33,990 nucleotides of DNA from assembly GCA_019116965.1 (NCBI GenBank), contig DXAT01000033.1:1-33990 (forward strand), given 5' to 3'. The stretch comes from Candidatus Coprenecus pullistercoris (GTDB lineage Bacteria > Bacteroidota > Bacteroidia > Bacteroidales > UBA932). Position numbers and translations under genes: made by a program. Positions within the stretch are counted from its first letter, which is position 1; each line of letters starts with the position of its first letter. Shown here one piece after another: positions 1 to 8,980 of this stretch. Below the pieces are notes generated by a model, which did not search any database, had not been told where the DNA came from, and worked only from the letters and a program-made list of their open reading frames with translations.

Positions 1-1676
1 ATGCGGGGAACATTGGGCCTGTAATCCTCACGGGGCTCGGAGATGGTCTTCATCATCTCGCCCATGATGTGGGCGCGGCCCTCCTTGGCCTGGGCCAAAG
101 CCTGCTCGAGAACCTCGTAGGGAAGTCCGTCCACCTTGATGTCCATCTGAGTGGCGGTGATACCGTCCTTGGTTCCAGTCACCTTGAAGTCCATGTCTCC
201 GAGATGGTCCTCATCGCCGAGGATATCGGAGAGCACCACGAACTTGCCGGTCTTCTCGTCGGAGATAAGACCCATCGCAATACCGGATACGGGCTTCTTG
301 ATCTTCACACCGCAGTCCATCAGGGCCAAGGTGCCGGCGCATACAGTAGCCATGGAAGACGAGCCGTTGGACTCGAGGATATCGGATACCACGCGGACTG
401 CGTAGGGATTCTCCTCACCGATGGGAACCACCGGCTTCAATGCCCTCCATGCTAAGTTGCCGTGACCGATCTCGCGGCGGCCTACGCCTCTCTGGGGCTT
501 GGCCTCTCCCGTAGCATAGGGAGGGAAGTTATAGTGGAGGACAAACTGCTGCGTACCCTGTACCAGCACCTCGTCCAGCTCTTTCATATCCATCTTGGTT
601 CCGAGGGTCACAGTTGACAGGGACTGGGTCTCGCCACGGGTGAAGATAGCCGAGCCGTGCGCTCCGGGCAGATAGCCGACCTCGCACCAGATCGGACGGA
701 TCTGAGTGGTAGTCCTGCCGTCCAGACGCACACCCTCGTCGATAATCATGCGGCGCATGGCCTCTTTCTCCACTGCACCGTAATATCTGCTGACCATCAT
801 AGCCTTCTCCTCTCTCTCCTCCTCGGGAATGGTCTCCATGAACTCCTCTTTCAGAGCGTCGAATGCGTCCTCACGCTCGTGCTTTGCCAGACCGCTCTTG
901 GCGATGGCGTAGCACTTGTCGTAGCAGTAATCGTGAACAGCCTTACGCAGGTCCTCGTCATTGACCTCGTGGCAGTAAGCTTTCTTCTCCACCTTGCCGG
1001 TCTCCACCATCATCTCCTTCTGCACGCGGCACTGCTCCTTGATGGCCTCGTGGGCAAACTTGATGGCATCGAGCATCTCCTTCTCGCTCACCTCCTTCAT
1101 CTCACCCTCGACCATCATGATATTCTCCTCGGTCGCAGCGACTATCAGCTCCATGTCGGCCTTGTCCACCACATCAAATGTAGGGTTGATTACAAACTGT
1201 CCGTCGATACGGGCAACCCTCACCTCGGAGATAGGTCCGTGCCAGGGAATATCGCTCACTGCCAGAGCTGCGGAAGCCGCAAGACCGGCATAGCTGTCCG
1301 GCATATTGACCTTGTCTGCCGAAATCATGATTACGTTCACAAATACCTCTGCGTGAAAATCATCGGGGAACAGCGGACGCAATGCCCTGTCCACCAGACG
1401 GGCCACTAAAATCTCGGAATCCGAGGCGCGTCCCTCTCTCTTGAGGAATCCGCCGGGGTAACGGCCTGCCGCCGCATATTTCTCCTTGTACTCCACTGAC
1501 AGAGGCATGAAGTCCACATCCTCCTTTGCATCCTTGGCACATGTGACTGTAGCCAGCAGCATCATGCCGCCGACCTTAACGACTACTGAACCGGCGGCCT
1601 GCTTGGCCAGTTTGCCGGTCTCGATCTCAACGATCGTTCCATCACCCATTGTGATGGTCTTCTTGATTATATTCAT
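1..1676 (-). CDS. pnp: Polyribonucleotide nucleotidyltransferase (PNPase), C-terminus cut by window edge
   Basis: Phosphorolytic 3'-5' exoribonuclease of the cytoplasmic RNA degradation machinery. The frame is open from the ATG at 1676 to the window edge, giving about 558 codons of a protein usually 700-750 residues long. The missing part should hold the C-terminal KH and S1 RNA-binding domains. Seen: an N-terminal RNase PH-like domain (about residues 1-140, starting [13 protein letters not shown]), a helical linker, and the second RNase PH core with [14 protein letters not shown] and further on [20 protein letters not shown], both hallmark PNPase segments. A purine-rich AAGAAGGA lies just before the ATG. 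The gene follows rpsO, the classical rpsO-pnp order, but a terminator hairpin separates them and I see no clear TAnnTTTG promoter in the gap, so part of its transcription may be read-through. Identification is firm. Confidence 0.97.
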   Translation of the reverse strand, partial: MNIIKKTITMGDGTIVEIETGKLAKQAAGSVVVKVGGMMLLATVTCAKDAKEDVDFMPLSVEYKEKYAAAGRYPGGFLKREGRASDSEILVARLVDRALRPLFPDDFHAEVFVNVIMISADKVNMPDSYAGLAASAALAVSDIPWHGPISEVRVARIDGQFVINPTFDVVDKADMELIVAATEENIMMVEGEMKEVSEKEMLDAIKFAHEAIKEQCRVQKEMMVETGKVEKKAYCHEVNDEDLRKAVHDYCYDKCYAIAKSGLAKHEREDAFDALKEEFMETIPEEEREEKAMMVSRYYGAVEKEAMRRMIIDEGVRLDGRTTTQIRPIWCEVGYLPGAHGSAIFTRGETQSLSTVTLGTKMDMKELDEVLVQGTQQFVLHYNFPPYATGEAKPQRGVGRREIGHGNLAWRALKPVVPIGEENPYAVRVVSDILESNGSSSMATVCAGTLALMDCGVKIKKPVSGIAMGLISDEKTGKFVVLSDILGDEDHLGDMDFKVTGTKDGITATQMDIKVDGLPYEVLEQALAQAKEGRAHIMGEMMKTISEPREDYRPNVPR

Positions 1677-1725
1677 AATTCCTTCTTAATGATGTCTGCC
1701 GTTATGAGAGCTGTCTGCATCTAAG

Positions 1726-1760
1726 AAAAAAGGGGCTGCCGTATCTTAAAAGACAACCCC
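1726..1760 (-). terminator. Intrinsic terminator after rpsO
   Basis: On the minus strand the arm GGGGTTGTC (1760-1752) pairs with GGCAGCCCC (1740-1732) over nine positions, including two G-U pairs. It closes an 11-base loop and is followed at once by six T (1731-1726). It begins 21 bases past the rpsO stop and ends about 50 bases before pnp, so it can uncouple rpsO from pnp or attenuate read-through. Confidence 0.88.
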
Positions 1761-1781
1761 GTTTCTTCCGAACGCCAAAGC

Positions 1782-2057
1782 TTATTTACGCAAATTGAGC
1801 GCTTTGACGATTTCCCTGTATCTCTCAATATCCTTTTCCTTCAGGTAATCCAGGAGGCGGCGCCTCTTACCTACAAGACGGAGCAGGGCGCGCTGGGTGC
1901 CGAAGTCCTTCCTGTTGTTGCGAAGGTGTTCTGTCAGGTGAGCGATACGGTAGGAAAATAGAGCAATCTGACTCTCTGCCGAGCCGGTGTCCGTATTAGA
2001 CTTCCCGTATTTAGCGAAAATCTCTTGCTTCTTGTCTGCTGCAAGATACTCTGCCAT
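1782..2057 (-). CDS. rpsO: 30S ribosomal protein S15
   Basis: Primary 16S rRNA-binding protein of the small-subunit platform. It has 91 residues (usual length 88-91). The family signature is complete: the segment GSAESQIALFSYRIAHLTEHL and the basic stretch LLRLVGKRRRLLDYLK that contacts the rRNA three-way junction. The start (MAEYLAADKKQEI) fits S15 family starts. A TAnnTTTG promoter lies 57 bases upstream, a small hairpin sits near the predicted 5' end of the mRNA, and a strong terminator follows. S15 commonly represses its own translation through its leader RNA; whether this hairpin does so is inference. Divergent from the YgjP-like gene. Confidence 0.98.
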   Translation of the reverse strand: MAEYLAADKKQEIFAKYGKSNTDTGSAESQIALFSYRIAHLTEHLRNNRKDFGTQRALLRLVGKRRRLLDYLKEKDIERYREIVKALNLRK

Positions 2058-2096
2058 AAACCTTTAAAGTGTTTAAAATTTAAAAATTACATTTAC

Positions 2097-2109
2097 CCCG
2101 AAAATCGGG
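2097..2109 (-). promoter_or_regulatory. Small hairpin at the predicted 5' end of the rpsO mRNA
   Basis: CCCGA (2109-2105 read on the minus strand) pairs with TCGGG (2101-2097) over a three-base loop. It starts only about five bases downstream of the predicted -7 element, so it would form the very 5' end of the transcript. It may stabilise the mRNA or take part in S15 autoregulation; neither is shown by sequence alone. Confidence 0.45.
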
Positions 2110-2113
2110 ACTG

Positions 2114-2121
2114 CAAAGATA
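2114..2121 (-). promoter_or_regulatory. Predicted rpsO promoter -7 element
   Basis: TATCTTTG on the minus strand, an exact match to the Bacteroidota -7 consensus TAnnTTTG, 57 bases upstream of the rpsO start. No TTTG-type -33 element stands at the usual spacing. Confidence 0.7.
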
Positions 2122-2143
2122 TGTAATTAAAATCAAATAATGC

Positions 2144-2151
2144 TACTTTTG
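2144..2151 (+). promoter_or_regulatory. Predicted promoter -7 element of the YgjP-like gene
   Basis: TACTTTTG, an exact TAnnTTTG match, ends 28 bases before the ATG at 2180. It is back-to-back with the rpsO promoter, giving a short divergent promoter region. No -33 element is evident. Confidence 0.65.
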
Positions 2152-2179
2152 CAGACAATTTTCTTTCAATATCTTACAG

Positions 2180-2782
2180 ATGCGTACTACGCAATCGCAT
2201 AAAACAGTACATGTCCCCGGAATAGGAGATGTGCAGCTGGTCAAACGCACAGGAGCGGTCCGGCTGCGGCTCAGCGTATCGCCGCGACGGGGAGTGACAG
2301 TGACACTGCCGCGGGCTGTTCCTTACGCTGTCGCCGAGAGTTTCCTGCTGTCCAGGCTCCAATGGGTCCGGAATGCTCTTCTGAAACAGGCATCGGTACG
2401 GCAGCAAGCCCTCAGGAACGGCCGCACGGCCCCGGTACCAGAGGACCCGGCAGAACTCGGGCGGATGCGGAAAGCAGCCAGGGCGGCACTTGTCCCGAGG
2501 CTCCGGGAGGCAGCAGCCAGATACGGATTCCCTTTCAAGGGCCGCGTAGCGATCAAAAACAACATCTCCAACTGGGGCTCCTGCTCCTCGAAGGGTAATA
2601 TCAACCTCAACATACGCCTTATCCTCCTGCCGGAACACCTGCAGGACTACATAATCCTGCACGAGCTCTGCCATCTCAGACATCCGGACCACGGGCCAGG
2701 ATTCCATGCGCTGCTGGACTCCATGCTGCACGGACGGGAGCAGGCCTTGAGAAAGGAACTCAAATCATGGCATATATTATAA
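2180..2782 (+). CDS. YgjP/DUF45-type zinc metallopeptidase
   Basis: Putative zinc-dependent metallopeptidase of the YgjP-like (DUF45, SprT/M48-related) family, 200 residues, no signal peptide, so probably cytoplasmic. Seen: the zinc-binding HELCH at 161-165, a downstream His at 176 in HGPGFH as likely third ligand, and the family-typical NWGSCSSKGNINLN block at 131-144 before the active-site helix. The N-terminal half is basic and degenerate, as is usual in this family. The substrate of bacterial members is poorly known. The start is fixed by the promoter 28 bases upstream and the absence of an earlier in-frame ATG after it. The next gene follows after a separate promoter, so this is probably a single-gene unit. 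Confidence 0.88.
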   Translation: MRTTQSHKTVHVPGIGDVQLVKRTGAVRLRLSVSPRRGVTVTLPRAVPYAVAESFLLSRLQWVRNALLKQASVRQQALRNGRTAPVPEDPAELGRMRKAARAALVPRLREAAARYGFPFKGRVAIKNNISNWGSCSSKGNINLNIRLILLPEHLQDYIILHELCHLRHPDHGPGFHALLDSMLHGREQALRKELKSWHIL

Positions 2783-2795
2783 AGTATAATTTCAT

Positions 2796-2803
2796 TAATT
2801 TTG
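2796..2803 (+). promoter_or_regulatory. Predicted promoter -7 element of the lipoprotein-C10 peptidase pair
   Basis: TAATTTTG, an exact TAnnTTTG match 14 bases before the ATG at 2818. The predicted leader is only about 10-15 bases. It lies between the YgjP-like stop codon and the lipoprotein start, and it rules out the earlier in-frame ATG at 2767. Confidence 0.6.
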
Positions 2804-2817
2804 CGCGGACTTTAATA

Positions 2818-3435
2818 ATGAATATGAAAGCTGTTTATAAAATAACAATCTTTCTTGCTGCGATTACGGCCGTCCTGTCATGCAGGGAGGACAACGGCAA
2901 GGCCGGACTGAACGAAGACGGAATCATGCTGACAGAAGTTCAGGACTCGGTATTCAGCGCTGACGGAGGTGATATCCGTATAGTATTCTCATCAGCGTCA
3001 GCATGGACCGCCGCAACCGACCGGACATGGTGCGGAGTCTCGGCATCCGAAGGAGAAGCAGGGGAGAATATAGCGCTGACAGTCTCGGCGGAGGCCAATA
3101 CCGGTGAAAGCGAAAGGCAGGCCGTACTGACCATCTGCACAGGCGGAAGCAAAGCCTCCCTTACCCTGCTTCAGAAAGGGACGGAAGTCCCGGGTATTCT
3201 CAGACTTACACACTCCGATACGGAATTTCAGGTGCCGGCAGTCTCCGGCGGCCTGTCCTCAGAATGGACTGTCGACTGGGGCGACAATTCGGTATTTGAG
3301 GACTATTCGGAAAGCCTGAGCCATATCTATGAGTCCGGCGGCTCCCACACCGTCACAATATACTGTTCCGGAGCAGAGCAAGTGACGATAGAAAATATCT
3401 CCGGCATTACTGACCTCGATATATCCGAATTCTGA
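2818..3435 (+). CDS. Exported lipoprotein with BACON-like and PKD-like domains
   Basis: About 205 residues; the start is ATG 2818 or ATG 2824, since the earlier in-frame ATG 2767 overlaps the preceding gene and precedes the promoter. Seen: a lipoprotein signal peptide (KAVYKITIFLAAITAVLSC) with the acylated Cys about residue 20-22, followed by acidic residues (CREDN) that fit the Bacteroidota surface-export signal. Then comes a BACON-type beta domain: SADGG, a Trp-x5-Trp pair (WTAATDRTW), the run ANTGESERQAVLTI and a closing LLQKG. The C-terminal PKD-like segment has VDWGDNS and HIYESGGSHTVTIY. The stop overlaps the start of the C10 peptidase (TGATG), so the two are translationally coupled. 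BACON domains usually bind glycans or mucin-type ligands. An alternative role is inhibition or anchoring of the peptidase. Function inferred only. Confidence 0.8.
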   Translation: MNMKAVYKITIFLAAITAVLSCREDNGKAGLNEDGIMLTEVQDSVFSADGGDIRIVFSSASAWTAATDRTWCGVSASEGEAGENIALTVSAEANTGESERQAVLTICTGGSKASLTLLQKGTEVPGILRLTHSDTEFQVPAVSGGLSSEWTVDWGDNSVFEDYSESLSHIYESGGSHTVTIYCSGAEQVTIENISGITDLDISEF

Positions 3436-4799
3436 TGAACAAGCATATTCTTATTCCGATTTTCACCCTGTTGCTGATATCACTGACGGCTTCAGCGGAG
3501 AGAGTGACACAGCAGCGGGCAGCAGAGACAGCCGCCGCATTTTTCAGCAACACCGGAGCAGGCCGGCTACAACGCCAGACTCCGGCAGTCAGAGCGGTCA
3601 TGAACTGCGGACAAGCCTTCTATATCTTTGACAATGCTGACGGAAACGGCTTTGTCATCATATCCGGCGATGATGCCGTCATGCCTGTTTTGGGATACTC
3701 TTTCGAGAACTGCTTCCCCAAAGACGGCAATCTGCCTCCCGCCTTCCGGTCATGGATGGAGGATATGCGTGAGGAGATTCTATCCGTACGCTCTCTCGGC
3801 ATCACCCAGTCTGAGAATACGGCTGCAGCCTGGCGCGAACTGGAATACGGCACTCCGGTCGTTAAATTGGAGACGGCCCGGTGGGGACAGGAGGAGCCGT
3901 TCTGCAATCTGTGCCCGGTCATAGACGGACGGACAGCAGCCACCGGTTGTGCGGCGACAGCCTTGGCGACCATCATGTACCATTATGGATGGCCGGCGAA
4001 AGGTACCGGTACCATCCCTGCGTATACCACACTTACCGACAGACGGCCCATAGATGCTCTGACCCTCGGTCACTCATACGCATGGGACAGTATGTTGGCT
4101 GACTACAGCTCATCCTACACTGATGAGCAGGCCGAGGCGGTGGCAGTCCTGATGCGGGACTGCGGCTATATGATAGAATCCGATTACCGCTCGAGGGACA
4201 ACGGCGGGACAGGATCGTTCATGAAGGATATCCCGGCCCCGCTCATTGAGTTCATGGGCTATGACGAAAGCGCCAGACATGTGAGCCGTGAAGATTACAC
4301 GGCACAGGAGTGGCTTGACCTGATGAAATCAGAGCTGGACAACGGCCGGCCCATACTCTATGCCGGATGTACGGCTGCCAATGCCGGGCACGCCTTCGTG
4401 CTGGACGGCTATACCGACAATGACTTCTTCAGCGTCAACTGGGGCTGGTGCGGTGAGTCCAACGGCTATTTCCTGCTCGATGCCCTCAATGTGGAGAGAA
4501 ACGGCAACCTTTACGAGCTGAACTATCTGCAGGATGCCGTTATCGGCATACAGCCGGACACCGGAACCGGGCCAGTTTCCGAAGAGATAAGTCTCAAGTA
4601 TGACAAGACAGCTGGCACTGTGACGCTTACGGCTTCGGAACGGATAACGGTGTCTCTTACGGATGCCGACGGCAATGCCGTTGTCGAAGATACGGCCGGC
4701 ACCTCGGTTACTTTAGATATCAGGAATATCGGGACCGGGGATTATATTCTGAAAACGACCGGAAGCTCACGGACTACGGAACTGACACTGCACCTTTAG
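3435..4799 (+). CDS. C10 family (streptopain-like) secreted cysteine peptidase
   Basis: Secreted papain-fold peptidase of MEROPS family C10, related to streptopain SpeB and the Bacteroides Bfp proteases; 454 residues. Seen: signal peptide 1-21 (ends TASA/ERV); a propeptide of about 22-145 with the typical AFYIFDNADGNGFVIISGDD and VLGYS; mature catalytic domain about 146-375. The catalytic Cys172 lies in TGCAATALATIMYHY and the catalytic His319 in AGHAFVLDGY, followed by VNWGWCGESNGYF. Both catalytic residues are intact, so the enzyme should be active after propeptide removal. A C-terminal beta domain (about 388-454) resembles either a T9SS sorting domain or a DUF3244-like domain (ADGNAVVEDTAG, GDYILKTTG). 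Translation is coupled to the lipoprotein upstream. Target unknown; relatives degrade host or bacterial proteins. Confidence 0.93.
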   Translation: MNKHILIPIFTLLLISLTASAERVTQQRAAETAAAFFSNTGAGRLQRQTPAVRAVMNCGQAFYIFDNADGNGFVIISGDDAVMPVLGYSFENCFPKDGNLPPAFRSWMEDMREEILSVRSLGITQSENTAAAWRELEYGTPVVKLETARWGQEEPFCNLCPVIDGRTAATGCAATALATIMYHYGWPAKGTGTIPAYTTLTDRRPIDALTLGHSYAWDSMLADYSSSYTDEQAEAVAVLMRDCGYMIESDYRSRDNGGTGSFMKDIPAPLIEFMGYDESARHVSREDYTAQEWLDLMKSELDNGRPILYAGCTAANAGHAFVLDGYTDNDFFSVNWGWCGESNGYFLLDALNVERNGNLYELNYLQDAVIGIQPDTGTGPVSEEISLKYDKTAGTVTLTASERITVSLTDADGNAVVEDTAGTSVTLDIRNIGTGDYILKTTGSSRTTELTLHL

Positions 4800-4862
4800 A
4801 TACATTCGCCGCAAATTCCTACACGACTGCCTGCTCAACCGGAATGAGTATCAAGGTCGGAG

Positions 4863-4889
4863 CACCGGCTTCGAATCCAACGGTGTTTT
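4863..4889 (+). terminator. Possible weak terminator after the C10 peptidase
   Basis: CACCG (4863-4867) pairs with CGGTG (4881-4885) around a 13-base loop and is followed by TTTT. The stem is only five base pairs and the T-run four, so it is a weak candidate. The same stretch has tRNA-like sequence (see findings). Confidence 0.35.
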
Positions 4890-4933
4890 GCAGATATGCA
4901 TATAAAAATGAGGTACACATACAAATTTAAGTG

Positions 4934-4941
4934 TATATTTG
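4934..4941 (+). promoter_or_regulatory. Predicted promoter -7 element of the thi operon
   Basis: TATATTTG, an exact TAnnTTTG match. It ends seven bases before the first paired base of the TPP riboswitch, so transcription would start right at the P1 helix. This spacing supports both calls. No -33 element is seen. Confidence 0.72.
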
Positions 4942-4948
4942 CAGACGG

Positions 4949-5044
4949 AAAAGAGGGGTGCCTCCTTCTGCCGGCGGCAGAGAGACGGAGGCTGAGATTA
5001 CACCCGTCGAACCTGATACGGTCAGTACCGTCGTAGGGACTTTT
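4949..5044 (+). promoter_or_regulatory. TPP riboswitch (THI element)
   Basis: Thiamin pyrophosphate-sensing aptamer that lowers expression of thiE-thiC-thi4 when TPP is abundant. Seen: P1 AAAAG (4949-4953) with CTTTT (5040-5044); P2 GGGTG (4956-4960) with CACCC (5001-5005); P3 CCTCC (4961-4965) with GGAGG (4987-4991); extra stem P3a CTGCC (4968-4972) with GGCAG (4976-4980); the pyrimidine-sensing box CTGAGA at 4992-4997; and the pyrophosphate half AACCTGAT at 5010-5017, P5 ACGGT/ACCGT (5018-5022/5027-5031) and CGTAGGGA at 5032-5039. All conserved parts of the class are present. Confidence 0.96.
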
Positions 5045-5062
5045 CGAGTGCAAGGCTCTTCC

Positions 5063-5078
5063 GCCGCGCGTCCGCGGC
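5063..5078 (+). promoter_or_regulatory. GC-rich hairpin between TPP aptamer and thiE
   Basis: GCCGCG (5063-5068) pairs perfectly with CGCGGC (5073-5078) over a four-base loop. It lies 18 bases after the aptamer and 29 bases before the thiE ATG. No T-run follows directly, so it is not a plain terminator. It may be part of an expression platform that acts on translation. Alternative pairing of CTCTT (5056-5060) with AAGAG in P1 (4951-4955) is possible but short. Confidence 0.4.
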
Positions 5079-5107
5079 ATCTCTCCGTTCCGGATAATTT
5101 TTGAGAA

Positions 5108-7508
<2,401 letters not shown>

Positions 7509-7523
7509 AAACACATAACAACC

Positions 7524-8294
7524 ATGATTGAGACAAAAGTATCCAGAGGTATCATCAGTACCTATTTCGACAAACTCCAGGACTGCCTCGAGCTGGACGC
7601 CGCCATCGTAGGCGGAGGCCCCTCGGGCATAGTAGCCGCCTACTACCTGGCCAAGGCAGGGCTCAAGGTGGCCCAGTTCGACCGCAAGCTGGCTCCCGGC
7701 GGAGGCATGTGGGGCGGCGCCATGATGTTCAACCAGATCGTAATCCAGGAGGAGGCCATGCACATCGTGCGCGACTTCGAGATCAATCATACTCCGTATG
7801 AGAACGGACTCTACACCATGGACTCGGTCGAGAGCACCTCTTCCCTGCTCTATCACGCCGTACACGCCGGGGCACACATCTTCAACTGCTACTCGGTAGA
7901 GGATGTGATATTCAAGGACGGCAAGGTCAGCGGAGTGGTGGTCAACTGGACTCCAGTACTCCGCGAGGGCCTGCATGTGGATCCGCTGAATATTCTGGCC
8001 AAGGTCGTAGTGGACGGCACCGGCCATGACAGCGAGATAGCCGCCACCGTCGCCCGCAAGAACGGCATCCGCCTGGCCACCGAGACCGGCGGGGTCATCG
8101 GAGAGCGCTCTCTCGATGTGGCTTCCGGAGAACAGGAAGTCGTAAACGGCACCAAAGAGATTTTCCCCGGCCTGTATGTCTGCGGCATGGCTGCATCGGC
8201 AGTATCCGGCACGCCCCGTATGGGACCCATCTTCGGCGGCATGCTCCTCTCCGGCAAGAAAGTCGCCGATGAAATCATCGCCCGCCTGAAATAG
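7524..8294 (+). CDS. thi4: THI4-type (sulfide-dependent) thiazole synthase
   Basis: Makes ADP-thiazole carboxylate from NAD, glycine and sulfur. 256 residues, as in archaeal and bacterial THI4 proteins. Seen: Rossmann dinucleotide site IVGGGPSGIVAAYYLAKAG at 28-46, PGGGMWGG at 58-65, GHD at 167-169 and the C-terminal RMGPIFGGMLLSGKK. At the place of the sacrificial sulfur-donor Cys of yeast and plant THI4 this protein has His151 (REGLHVDP). That is the archaeal-type state, in which free sulfide is used and the enzyme is a true catalyst with iron; this mechanism is established for methanogen homologs and inferred here. It is last in the thi operon, where thiG, thiH, thiS and thiF would otherwise be expected; none is in the window. 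A terminator follows. Confidence 0.93.
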   Translation: MIETKVSRGIISTYFDKLQDCLELDAAIVGGGPSGIVAAYYLAKAGLKVAQFDRKLAPGGGMWGGAMMFNQIVIQEEAMHIVRDFEINHTPYENGLYTMDSVESTSSLLYHAVHAGAHIFNCYSVEDVIFKDGKVSGVVVNWTPVLREGLHVDPLNILAKVVVDGTGHDSEIAATVARKNGIRLATETGGVIGERSLDVASGEQEVVNGTKEIFPGLYVCGMAASAVSGTPRMGPIFGGMLLSGKKVADEIIARLK

Positions 8295-8315
8295 CAAAAC
8301 ACCTTATAGACGGAG

Positions 8316-8351
8316 AATCCCGGATCAGAATCAATGTCTGAGTCCGGGATT
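8316..8351 (+). terminator. Intrinsic terminator after the thi operon
   Basis: AATCCCGGATCAGA (8316-8329) pairs with TCTGA plus TCCGGGATT (8337-8351) with one bulged G at 8342, giving a long stable stem. It is followed by TTGTTTAT. It lies between the convergent stops of thi4 and the ThiE/TenI-like gene and may also slow transcription from the other side, where the T-run is poor. Confidence 0.85.
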
Positions 8352-8365
8352 TGTTTATAAATCTG

Positions 8366-8980
8366 CTAAAAACAGAGACCCTTGAAACGCGATACTAATG
8401 CCCCGGCATCCGCATCACGCTTATACGGCTCCCATATATACCCCAGAACGGCAGCACCTCCGAAACCGGCATCCGCAGCCCGGCGGATATTGTCCGGACA
8501 GACTCCGCCCAAGGCGAAAACCCGCCTCCAGTCAACTCCTGAGCCTGGGTCATGACTACTCCGCCGGATCCCCTCCAACAGAAAGCGCGAGACATAACCC
8601 TCCTTCGAGATACTGTCGAAAATCGGACTGAGAAACATATAGTCACATACCGGCGCATATTCAGCCAGTTCCCCGAAAGAATGACAGGAGCGGCTGACAA
8701 GACCGGTGAACCCGTCAGGAGGTTCCGGATTCCTACTGTTGAGATGCACCCCTCCGATTCCGTAAGTAAACACAAGTTCATGAGAGTCATGCAGGGATAT
8801 CCGGCTGTAATACCGCTCCGGGACAGCCTCTATGAGAGCCTGGACTTCCGCGGCATCGGCTCCCGGCTTACGCACATGCACTCTCCACGCCCCGGCATCC
8901 AGCAGGGCGGCGATAGCCTCCGCCTCATCCGGCAGAAAATCCGGAGCTGTTATCACTATTACACGGAAATCCTTATGCAT
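8366..8980 (-). CDS. ThiE/TenI-family protein (second thiamin-phosphate synthase-like)
   Basis: 204-residue TIM barrel of the ThiE/TenI superfamily. Seen: VHVRKPG at 34-40 (matches QLRxK), GVHLNSR at 77-83, SRSCHS at 96-101, DYMFLSPIFDSISKEGY at 113-129, and ALGGVCPDN. The phosphate-binding Thr-Thr-Lys of ThiE is replaced by Ser-Ile-Ser-Lys, and the C-terminal loop AVLGYI lacks the usual SGSI. It may therefore be a TenI-like thiazole tautomerase or a diverged ThiE. It overlaps the end of thiD by eight bases and is probably co-transcribed with it. With THI4 producing an already aromatic thiazole, a TenI function would not obviously be needed, which leaves its role open. Confidence 0.82.
   Translation of the reverse strand: MHKDFRVIVITAPDFLPDEAEAIAALLDAGAWRVHVRKPGADAAEVQALIEAVPERYYSRISLHDSHELVFTYGIGGVHLNSRNPEPPDGFTGLVSRSCHSFGELAEYAPVCDYMFLSPIFDSISKEGYVSRFLLEGIRRSSHDPGSGVDWRRVFALGGVCPDNIRRAADAGFGGAAVLGYIWEPYKRDADAGALVSRFKGLCF

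Noticed and set aside
657-1409. 250-codon open frame on the plus strand opposite pnp
   Set aside because: Antisense to conserved PNPase sequence, low-complexity His/Leu-rich translation.
2767-2817. Upstream start of the BACON/PKD-like lipoprotein
   Set aside because: It overlaps the YgjP-like gene, precedes the predicted promoter, and would bury the lipoprotein signal peptide.
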